Of a stretch of DNA of 5,029 nucleotides, positions 1 through 5,029 are shown piece after piece. The notes beneath the pieces are model-generated. The model was given only the letters and a program-made list of their open reading frames with translations, did no database searches and was not told where the DNA came from. Numbering within the stretch: position 1 is the stretch's first letter; each line of letters starts with the position of its first letter. A program made the translations under genes and the position numbers. The DNA is taken from NCBI GenBank assembly GCA_017382775.1, contig JAFNZQ010000247.1, forward strand, positions 1-5,029. The letters are read 5' to 3'. This stretch comes from Spirochaetaceae bacterium. Its GTDB lineage: Bacteria; Spirochaetota; Spirochaetia; Treponematales; Treponemataceae.

Positions 1-729
1 CCCGGTTTTATGCCGCTTATGCCGACCTGGAAGTCTTTGGGCGATTTCTGCAAGTACACAGCAAGAGCCTCATATCTGACAAGCCTCGGAGTTTCTGGAA
101 ACAGACACGCCGTATTTATGCCTCTTTTTGACTTTTGGGCGGGCGGCAATAGATGTGAAAGGGCTGTTGAAAGCTTTGACAGCACAGTATATAAAGCTGA
201 AAAGCTCAATATTCCCGTTGATGTAATAGACCTTGATTTCCTTGAAACAGCAGAAATTAAAGACGGGATGCTTTGCACCGGCACAGCTAAATATTCCGCT
301 GTAATTATTCCCGAAAATGTAACTGTTGATGAAAGCTCAAGGAAAAAGCTCTCGGAATTTGCAAAGCATGGCGGCAGAATAATTATGTCTGACAAGCTTG
401 ATGAAACTGAAAGCGTAGCTGATATTTCATGCGATGGTATTTCTGTTTTTAAGCGGATACTTGACGATGGTGTTCTGTATCTTCTGAACAACGAGACAAC
501 TCAAGCACGAACATTTAATTTCTCTTTCAAAGAAAAAGGAAATGTCTATGAGCTTGATGCTCTCAGTGCAGACGTATATACCGTTGATAATAATACTGTA
601 ACGTTTGCGGCAGGAGAGGGAACGTTCTTTTACATTACAGACAGGATATTACCGGCAAAGCAAAAAAAGAAAACCAAGTGGGCTTCCATGGTGTTTTTAA
701 GGAGAAAGAGCCTTCCATGCGGCCATTAA
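1..729 (+). CDS. Partial GH106-like glycoside hydrolase, truncated at both ends; 3' end fused out of context
   Basis: The frame is open at the left window edge (first codon CCC at position 1) and runs to TAA at 727-729. Residues 1-60 resemble the part of GH106-like (alpha-L-rhamnosidase-related) enzymes that follows the catalytic barrel: an FMPLMPTW stretch, an ARASYLTSLG helix, then a strand ending in FMPLFDFW. Residues 70-130 look like the next Rossmann-like unit, with VDVIDLDFL, a YSAVIIPE strand and a HGGRIIMSD glycine turn. Residues 157-213 resemble the beta-rich part with LYLLNNE and VYELDALSADVY. Such proteins normally have several hundred more residues before this piece and a further beta-sandwich after it; both are missing. 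Family-like sequence ends around residue 215-220 (about 645-665). The last 20 or so residues are basic and appear to be out-of-frame reading of the next gene. Codons differ from all downstream genes (Leu mostly CTT/CTC, Ser mostly AGC/TCT/TCA). The family call is from remembered patterns; GH2-related families are an alternative. Confidence 0.6.
   Translation, partial: PGFMPLMPTWKSLGDFCKYTARASYLTSLGVSGNRHAVFMPLFDFWAGGNRCERAVESFDSTVYKAEKLNIPVDVIDLDFLETAEIKDGMLCTGTAKYSAVIIPENVTVDESSRKKLSEFAKHGGRIIMSDKLDETESVADISCDGISVFKRILDDGVLYLLNNETTQARTFNFSFKEKGNVYELDALSADVYTVDNNTVTFAAGEGTFFYITDRILPAKQKKKTKWASMVFLRRKSLPCGH
650..680. other. Junction between two unrelated DNA segments (probable assembly chimera or recombination point)
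   Basis: Frame 1 reads as a plausible glycoside hydrolase up to about 645-665. Frame 3 reads as an EEP-family nuclease from about 675. Neither gene has its natural end here: the hydrolase has no stop or C-terminal domain, and the nuclease has no start or N-terminal half. The join lies in an A-rich run that includes seven A's at 662-668. Serine and leucine codon preference also switches: AGC/TCT and CTT to the left, TCC and TTG to the right. Frame 3 is open from 594, so no stop codon marks the exact breakpoint. Confidence 0.65.
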
Positions 730-1289
730 CGGAGGCGGAAATTGTTTTTGGGGAAAATGTTGTAACCCTGTTGGCCTGTCACTGGAAGTCCAAATCCGGC
801 GGAGAAGAGGAAAGCCGTATTTGGCGAGCAGCACAACGGGCATTGTTGGCGGAAGTGACTGCAAATCTCTTTGATGATGAAGCCTTCGCCGCGGCCTTTT
901 CCGCAGGGGACAGGGCGGTTTTGGCATTAGGTGATTTCAACATGGATTTTTACGAATTCGGTGGCGAAGAGGGCTTTGTGGACTTTGTCGCCGGTGATGA
1001 ATTTTCGGTTTTTTATAATCCGTGGGAGGAAATTCCGGAAAAAGGCTCATATTTTTTCGACGGTTCTTGGGAAAAAATAGATCACTTCTTTGTCCTGGAT
1101 AATTTTTCGGAAAAGGTTCGCGGTCAATTTGGGGCGGAAAATTTTGAGGTACGGGACGGAGAGACTTTTGTTACCGGTGAAGGCATTCCCGACCGATACG
1201 CTGTTTTTAACGGACGGGGCCTATCCGACCATTTACCCATTTCTGTGGTGTTGCGAAAATTTGATTTGCAAACCCGGTTGCAATATTAG
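678..1289 (+). pseudogene. Endonuclease/exonuclease/phosphatase (EEP, DNase I-like) family protein, 5'-truncated
   Basis: The frame is open upstream to 594. GTG 678 is only the first possible start after the junction, and I do not think it is the real one. Counting from that GTG, the visible motifs are those of the C-terminal half of the EEP fold: HWKSKSGG at 35-42 (conserved His), GDFNMD at 85-90 (Asp86 and Asn88, metal/phosphate site), WEKIDHFFV at 131-139 (Asp135) and GLSDHLPI at 181-188 (catalytic Asp184-His185 pair). The N-terminal half, with the first Asn and the metal-binding Glu of the family, is absent; roughly 100-150 residues are missing by comparison with usual EEP proteins. As it stands it cannot form an active site. 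The family cleaves phosphodiester or phosphomonoester bonds with a divalent metal; the substrate of this member cannot be read. TAG at 1287-1289 lies 54 bases before the preferred start of the M23 gene. If the junction is an artefact, the gene in the organism is probably intact. Confidence 0.8.
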
Positions 1290-1343
1290 TTTTCCGTAAA
1301 TTTCCATGTGTGTTTTTCGGGCAAACTTGCCGATATTATCATC
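1290..1343 (+). other. Short gap between the EEP and M23 genes; no clear signal
   Basis: This gap shrinks to 18 bases if GTG 1308 is the M23 start. A small inverted repeat (GGCAA at 1320-1324, TTGCC at 1327-1331) has only a 2-base loop and no T-run, so it is not a terminator. TATTAT at 1334-1339 resembles a -10 box but has no good -35 partner. I see no supported promoter or ribosome site. Confidence 0.4.
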
Positions 1344-2585
1344 ATGGAAATTATGAGTTTTGTGTCGTCAACGGATAGGACACGTTTTCAAAATCGTGCA
1401 AGGATTTCGCATAAAAGTGCCGGTAAAAAATTTTTTTCATTTTTCACTGGACAAAAAACGAAAAAGCCTGTAAAATATAACGAGATGGATTTTTCTTTCG
1501 ATGCACAATATGATATACCAATCTCGTTGCAAACTCCGTTTATGGATTCGGAAAGACGTTCCGCACCGTCATCTATTGCGAACTTTTTTAAGGGAAACGC
1601 TTTATTTTTCCTGATTTTGGTAATTTCCGTCTGCGCGTCCATGTCCTTGGCCTATTACTTGAACACCCTTCCTCAACCGGCGGACACCTTGGTCTTCCCT
1701 GAGTCCATCAGTGAGAACGACACCGCACTTTTGAACGCGGCCATGTCAAATTTTTTAACAAACTCCGGTGACGCCTTGGATGCAGAAAAGCCTCTTCCTG
1801 AGGATTTTACTGAAAAACTGTCCGTTCTTTTCAGCGAACCGGTTGCTTATTCCAATTACACCGTTAAATCCGGTGAGAATCTAACCAATATTGCGAAAAA
1901 ATTCGGTCTGCAAAACATTGGTTCCATAATTTCTGTAAACAGCATTACCAATGTGCGAAAATTGCGTTCCGGACAAAAATTGATAATCCCGTCCATGGAC
2001 GGAATCATGCATAAAATCACCAAACAAGACACCTTAAGTTCCATTTCCGCAAAGTACAATGTGAGTATTGAAAACTTGGTTGATGTGAACAATTTGGATT
2101 CGGAAGAAATTTTCCCCGGAGAAACCATTTTCATTTCCGGAGCGAAGATGTCGCAACAGGATTTGAAAAAGGCTTTGGGTGAAGTTTGGTCATTCCCCTT
2201 GCCTCGTGCAAGTTTCCAACGGATTTCTTCCCCCTACGGATGGCGACGGGATCCCTTTACGGGGGCACGCAGTTTCCATACCGGTATCGATTTGGTGGCA
2301 AGACAGGGAACGCCCATTCGTGCCGCCCTTGACGGTCGCGTTGTGGTGGCCGGATGGTCCAATGTGTACGGTAATTACGTTATTTTGGATCACGGAAACG
2401 GTTATCAAACACTGTACGCCCACATGGTTCGTTACAGTGTCCGAAAAGGACAGTATGTGTCTCAGGATGCTCAAATTGGCCAGGTAGGAAATACTGGCTA
2501 TTCCACGGGTGCCCATTTGCACTTTACTGTGTACAAACACGGGAAATTGGTAAATCCATCAGGACTTATACCGAAAGTAAGATGA
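1344..2585 (+). CDS. Membrane-anchored LysM/M23 family peptidoglycan endopeptidase
   Basis: A predicted zinc metallopeptidase cutting peptide cross-links in peptidoglycan. Numbering is from ATG 1344 (413 aa). In-frame alternatives are GTG 1308 (425 aa) and ATG 1353 (410 aa). None has a good ribosome site, so the start is uncertain by up to 15 residues. Residues 1-85 are a basic, polar tail predicted to be cytoplasmic. Residues 86-106 form a single hydrophobic membrane segment. After a linker come two LysM modules: about 172-216 (YTVKSGENL to KLIIP) and 223-264 (HKITKQDTL to TIFI). The M23 domain spans about 292-406. It has zinc ligands His312 and Asp316 (HTGID) and His393 (second His of HLH), and catalytic His360 (YAH) and His391. 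All active-site residues are present, so it should be active, unlike degenerate M23 regulators such as EnvC. The LysM modules should hold it on glycan chains outside the membrane. The stop overlaps the next start as ATGA, which suggests translational coupling with the GH3 gene. Confidence 0.92.
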   Translation: MEIMSFVSSTDRTRFQNRARISHKSAGKKFFSFFTGQKTKKPVKYNEMDFSFDAQYDIPISLQTPFMDSERRSAPSSIANFFKGNALFFLILVISVCASMSLAYYLNTLPQPADTLVFPESISENDTALLNAAMSNFLTNSGDALDAEKPLPEDFTEKLSVLFSEPVAYSNYTVKSGENLTNIAKKFGLQNIGSIISVNSITNVRKLRSGQKLIIPSMDGIMHKITKQDTLSSISAKYNVSIENLVDVNNLDSEEIFPGETIFISGAKMSQQDLKKALGEVWSFPLPRASFQRISSPYGWRRDPFTGARSFHTGIDLVARQGTPIRAALDGRVVVAGWSNVYGNYVILDHGNGYQTLYAHMVRYSVRKGQYVSQDAQIGQVGNTGYSTGAHLHFTVYKHGKLVNPSGLIPKVR

Positions 2586-3928
2586 AATATTTATGTTTAA
2601 TTTTATGTGTATTGTGTTGTTCCTCTTCTCTTAAAAGTGAAGAAGTTGATTTGATCGCCCAATCTTCGTCCCGGCTCCTGGGGGATTTTCAGACTATTCT
2701 GGAAGAAGCCAAAGAGTACAAAGGTCCGCCCCCCGAGGATAATTACGTTTATAGAGAAGCGACAAAAAAAGAGGTGGTTGCCCAACTTTTTATGTGCGGC
2801 TTTGACGGTGAAGCGGATTTTGATCAAGCGGCGAAGGAAAGTTTTGGCGACATATGGCCCGGTGCATTGTTGTTTTTTCAAAAAAATTGCGGAAAATCCC
2901 CGGAAGAGCTCATCAGATTCACCGAAAAAATTTATTCCATGTATGAAGAGCGAAACCTTCCTGCACCATTTTTGGTAATTGACAATGAGGGCGGCGATGT
3001 GAACCGTTTGCGAAACATTGCCGCGCCGCTGCCTTCTGCGGAACTGGTTTCCCGATATTTTTCCGAGAAAAAGGCAAAGGCTCTTTACGAACATTCCGCT
3101 CGCCAGTTGCGGGCATTGGGCTTTCATATCAATTTGGCTCCGGTAATTGAAGTTAAAACCGAGGATAACGCTGAGTTTTTGGGAACACGCAGTTTCGGCG
3201 ACTTGGAAGCTGTACAGAAATATGGCGAAATTTTTGCCCAAGCCCAATTGGACAACGGGATTTTGCCGGTTTTCAAGCATTTCCCCGGCAACACCAATGT
3301 GGATCCTCATCATTCCTTACCGGTTTTGGACGTTACCGAAGAGGAGCTTGTGGAGAGATATTTTCCGCCCTTTCAGTACATGGGAGAAAAATTCCCCAAT
3401 GCCGGCGTTCTGATGTCCCATGTGTCCGTTCCCTCGGTGGCACCAAATGTGCCGGCCGCTTTTTCAGCCCACCTTATCATGCATTATTTGCAAAGCGTTT
3501 TTGGATTTCGTGGGTTGATCATTTCCGATGACCTGCAAATGGATGCCATGAAAAATGTGGATTTTTCTTACTATAAAGATGCTGCTGACGAGAATTCCGA
3601 TGAGTGGACATACATGGCGAATGCGGATGGTTCCTTGGAGTCTTTGTGCTTTTCCGCCCTTTTCTGTGGCGTTAATATGATTATGCTCTCAAAACCGGAG
3701 GATTTTAAGACGCTTATTAATAACATCGCACTGGGATGCTACGATGATTTGGGGAGAGCTGTGAGTGTGAGTGCTCGCAAAGTTCTGGAAAAGAAAAGAG
3801 AAATGGGCCTTGTTACAGGAGACGAAAATGGCGCTTTGGTGAACGTTCCCTTGGAAGATTTCGATACGCGACTTAAAAAATTTAAAGAAAGCCGTAAAGC
3901 TTCACTGAAAATTTATAAAGGGAAATAA
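2582..3928 (+). CDS. Secreted GH3 family NagZ-like beta-N-acetylhexosaminidase
   Basis: A 448-residue glycoside hydrolase family 3 protein, likely removing beta-linked GlcNAc from muropeptides or chitooligosaccharides. Residues 1-19 form a signal peptide (MKYLCLILCVLCCSSS...). The Cys pair at 12-13 could be a loose spirochaetal lipobox, but the -3 to -1 residues are not canonical. NagZ signatures appear in order: IDNEGGDVNRL (133-143), LAPVIEV (185-191), GTRSFG (201-206), KHFPG (232-236), DPHHSLP (241-247) and ISDDLQMDAM (314-323). Asp316 is the expected nucleophile, and the Asp241-His243 pair matches the acid/base dyad that separates NagZ-type enzymes from other GH3 members. The usual GHG after KHFP is replaced, and the loop to the dyad is about two residues shorter than in the E. 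coli and B. subtilis enzymes. About 20 extra residues (near 327-350) follow the nucleophile. It lacks the C-terminal GH3 domain, as single-domain NagZ proteins do, but is longer and, unlike Gram-negative NagZ, carries an export signal. ATG 2582 overlaps the M23 stop and has no clear ribosome site of its own, so it is probably translated by coupling. Confidence 0.9.
   Translation: MKYLCLILCVLCCSSSLKSEEVDLIAQSSSRLLGDFQTILEEAKEYKGPPPEDNYVYREATKKEVVAQLFMCGFDGEADFDQAAKESFGDIWPGALLFFQKNCGKSPEELIRFTEKIYSMYEERNLPAPFLVIDNEGGDVNRLRNIAAPLPSAELVSRYFSEKKAKALYEHSARQLRALGFHINLAPVIEVKTEDNAEFLGTRSFGDLEAVQKYGEIFAQAQLDNGILPVFKHFPGNTNVDPHHSLPVLDVTEEELVERYFPPFQYMGEKFPNAGVLMSHVSVPSVAPNVPAAFSAHLIMHYLQSVFGFRGLIISDDLQMDAMKNVDFSYYKDAADENSDEWTYMANADGSLESLCFSALFCGVNMIMLSKPEDFKTLINNIALGCYDDLGRAVSVSARKVLEKKREMGLVTGDENGALVNVPLEDFDTRLKKFKESRKASLKIYKGK
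3917..3925 (+). promoter_or_regulatory. Possible ribosome binding site for the pseudouridine synthase gene
   Basis: AAAGGGAAA lies at the end of the GH3 gene. The GGG ends 15 bases before ATG 3938, which is longer than usual spacing, so it may be weak. No better purine-rich site lies closer; the bases between are A-rich (caaaacaaa). Confidence 0.35.
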
Positions 3929-3937
3929 CAAAACAAA

Positions 3938-4648
3938 ATGATTTTTTACGAGGACGAATTTTGCCTTATTGTGAAAAAAAATCCCGGCGAAATTTGCGAA
4001 TCCCACAATGATAGTCAAAAAACGGATTTTTCCCTGGTTTCTCGCATTATAAATGAAAGAAAAATGTCGTCGTCACGTTTTTTAGGATGTGTTCATCGGT
4101 TGGATCGTCCTGTTTTCGGACTTTGTCTTTTAGCAAAATCTGCCGCGGCCTACACTGAATTTACACGACTTTTTGCTGACGGAAGGGTGAAAAAATCCTA
4201 TGTGGCCATTGTGGAAGGCAAATTCCCCAATTCCGAGGAAAAAATTCTCGAAGCTTCACTGTTTTATTCCCTACACAAACAAAAAAGCTACATTTTAACG
4301 GAAAAGTCGGCGCAATCCATGAAAGATAATTCCAAAATTTCAAAAACGGCTTTCCGAATTTTCGGTTCCTGCGACAGGTACAGTTTCGTTTTGGCAAAAC
4401 CATTGACGGGTCGTACCCATCAAATTCGCGCACAGTTAGCCAATGAAGGGTTGATCATAAAAGGTGATGTGAAATACGGAGCAAAACGTAGCGACAGGGA
4501 GTTTCCCATTCGGCTTATGGCGAAAACCCTGCAATTTCGCCATCCTTTTACCGGAGAAGACGTTTTCGTTGAATGCGATTTTCCCGAAGACGATTCACTT
4601 TGGCGACTTTGTGGCGAAAGTTACGCTGTCCTGCGAGGTCTCCGTTGA
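3938..4648 (+). CDS. RluA family RNA pseudouridine synthase
   Basis: A 236-residue cytoplasmic enzyme that isomerises uridine to pseudouridine in rRNA or tRNA. It begins directly in the catalytic domain and has no N-terminal S4 RNA-binding domain, like the short RluA/TruC branch. Visible motifs: a beta strand with VVKK-type sequence at 8-14 (CLIVKKN), the catalytic loop HRLDRPVFGL at 53-62 with Asp56 as nucleophile, KKSYVAIVEG at 85-94, KPLTGRTHQIRAQLA at 154-168 (binding-pocket Arg/His-Gln-Ile-Arg) and GDVKYGA at 176-182. Phe60 replaces the Thr or Ser usually found before the Gly of the catalytic loop. The segment at about 100-136 is poorly conserved and charged. ATG 3938 follows the GH3 stop by 9 bases, and the TGA stop overlaps the next start, so the gene lies inside the operon. 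The exact target uridine cannot be read from the sequence. Confidence 0.92.
   Translation: MIFYEDEFCLIVKKNPGEICESHNDSQKTDFSLVSRIINERKMSSSRFLGCVHRLDRPVFGLCLLAKSAAAYTEFTRLFADGRVKKSYVAIVEGKFPNSEEKILEASLFYSLHKQKSYILTEKSAQSMKDNSKISKTAFRIFGSCDRYSFVLAKPLTGRTHQIRAQLANEGLIIKGDVKYGAKRSDREFPIRLMAKTLQFRHPFTGEDVFVECDFPEDDSLWRLCGESYAVLRGLR
4635..4638 (+). promoter_or_regulatory. Shine-Dalgarno site supporting a TTG start for the methyltransferase
   Basis: GAGG sits inside the last codons of the pseudouridine synthase gene, six bases before TTG 4645. This spacing is ideal and picks the TTG over the next in-frame ATG at 4792, which lies well inside the conserved domain. Confidence 0.6.
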
Positions 4649-5029
4649 AAAAAGGTAAAAAAAACGGCGAAATTGCCTTCCAAGAGTATTATGACGAACT
4701 TTTCGGTTCCCGTTGGACGGAATTGAAAGCGGCCTTGTTGGCGGAAAAAACGGAATTTTCCTACGAAGAAAAGTTGCTGCAACCTTATTTTATGGACGAA
4801 GCCAGCGTTGTGGCGGCGAAACTTTTACCCACGGAAGGCGCGGAAAACCTTGTGGATTTATGTGCCGCACCCGGTGGCAAATCCTTGGTTTTGGCAACGA
4901 AAATGGACGAAGGTGCCACGCTTTTGTGCAATGAACGTTCCATGACACGATTGCGCCGCCTGCGTTCTGTTTTGGAAGAACATTTGCCACCGGAAATTTT
5001 GTCTGCAGTGAAAACCTTTTGTTCTGACG
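4645..5029 (+). CDS. RsmB/RsmF-type (NOL1/NOP2/Sun) RNA cytosine-C5 methyltransferase, N-terminal part
   Basis: The frame starts at TTG 4645 and is open to the window end, giving 128 complete codons; the rest is cut off. The TTG overlaps the TGA of the pseudouridine synthase gene (TTGA) and has a well-placed GAGG upstream. Residues 12-47 are a helical lead-in with FQEYYDELFG and WTELKAALL. PYFMDEASVVAAKLL at 47-61 matches the conserved segment before the Rossmann fold in NOL1/NOP2/Sun proteins. DLCAAPGGKS at 71-80 is the S-adenosylmethionine-binding motif I of this family. NERSMTRLRRLRSVL at 96-110 matches the acidic motif II and following helix; Asn-Glu at this spot resembles RsmF-like members. 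The two catalytic cysteines (motifs IV and VI) would lie beyond the window. The short lead-in leaves no room for the N-terminal NusB-like domain of RsmB. Expected role: m5C formation in rRNA, alongside the upstream pseudouridine synthase. The exact site is unknown. Confidence 0.9.
   Translation, partial: MKKGKKNGEIAFQEYYDELFGSRWTELKAALLAEKTEFSYEEKLLQPYFMDEASVVAAKLLPTEGAENLVDLCAAPGGKSLVLATKMDEGATLLCNERSMTRLRRLRSVLEEHLPPEILSAVKTFCSD

Noticed and set aside
683..719. Direct repeat CTTCCATG at 683-690 and 712-719 near the junction
   Set aside because: It is only 8 bases long, both copies lie within EEP coding sequence in different frames, and it does not bracket a mobile element; chance is enough.
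697..927. Minus-strand open frame rich in Pro and Arg
   Set aside because: It is opposite the EEP motifs, and its composition is what reversed GC-rich codons would give.
1320..1331. GGCAA-AC-TTGCC inverted repeat before the M23 gene
   Set aside because: The loop is too short for a stable hairpin and no T-run follows; an operator role has no support.
2190..2540. A 116-codon minus-strand open frame opposite the M23 catalytic domain
   Set aside because: The plus strand encodes an intact M23 active site here. The antisense reading shows no known motif.
2603..3313. A 236-codon open frame on the minus strand
   Set aside because: It lies wholly inside the GH3 gene, whose catalytic motifs are clear. 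The antisense product is basic and low in recognisable structure, with no ribosome site, and looks like a codon-bias shadow.
730..5029. Frequent TTCCG/CGGAA pentamers, which could suggest an uptake-type sequence
   Set aside because: They follow from preferred TCC (Ser) and GAA (Glu) codons next to G-starting or CGG-ending codons. They show no fixed longer context or spacing.
1..5029. CRISPR arrays, tRNA or rRNA genes, insertion sequences
   Set aside because: I saw no spaced repeats, cloverleaf, rRNA core sequence, transposase or terminal inverted repeats on either strand.

Overview
The window looks like a spirochaete-type (probably Treponema-like) chromosomal segment of about 4.35 kb, joined at its left end to about 0.67 kb of unrelated DNA. 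The Treponema-like assignment is an inference. It rests on the style of the proteins: a membrane-anchored LysM/M23 peptidase, a secreted GH3 enzyme with a loose signal peptide, and two RNA modification enzymes packed on one strand. No marker gene is present to prove it. The left piece reads like a carbohydrate-degrading Firmicutes or other gut bacterium. I cannot name the source.

Layout, all on the + strand. Positions 1 to about 665 hold an internal piece of a large glycoside hydrolase of the GH106-like type, open at the window edge. Near 650-680, in an A-rich stretch, this protein stops making sense. In another frame the middle of an endonuclease/exonuclease/phosphatase (EEP, DNase I-like) protein begins, without its N-terminal half. 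It ends at 1289. Next come a LysM + M23 peptidoglycan endopeptidase (start about 1344, end 2585), a GH3 NagZ-like beta-N-acetylhexosaminidase (2582-3928), an RluA-type pseudouridine synthase (3938-4648) and the first 128 codons of an RsmB/RsmF-type RNA m5C methyltransferase (from TTG 4645, cut by the window end).

From the M23 gene onward the genes are an operon by spacing: a 4-bp ATGA overlap, a 9-bp gap, then a 4-bp TTGA overlap. The first pair acts on the cell wall: a cross-link-cleaving endopeptidase and a glycosidase that would trim GlcNAc from muropeptides. The second pair modifies RNA: pseudouridylation and cytosine-C5 methylation. No terminator or convincing promoter is visible between 678 and 5029, and no gene-free stretch exceeds 65 bases.

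The most notable point is the join near 665. Two unrelated genes are each truncated at the same place, and preferred Ser and Leu codons change across it. An assembly chimera is the simplest explanation; a real recombination event is the alternative. I found no clear sign of a previously undescribed system.
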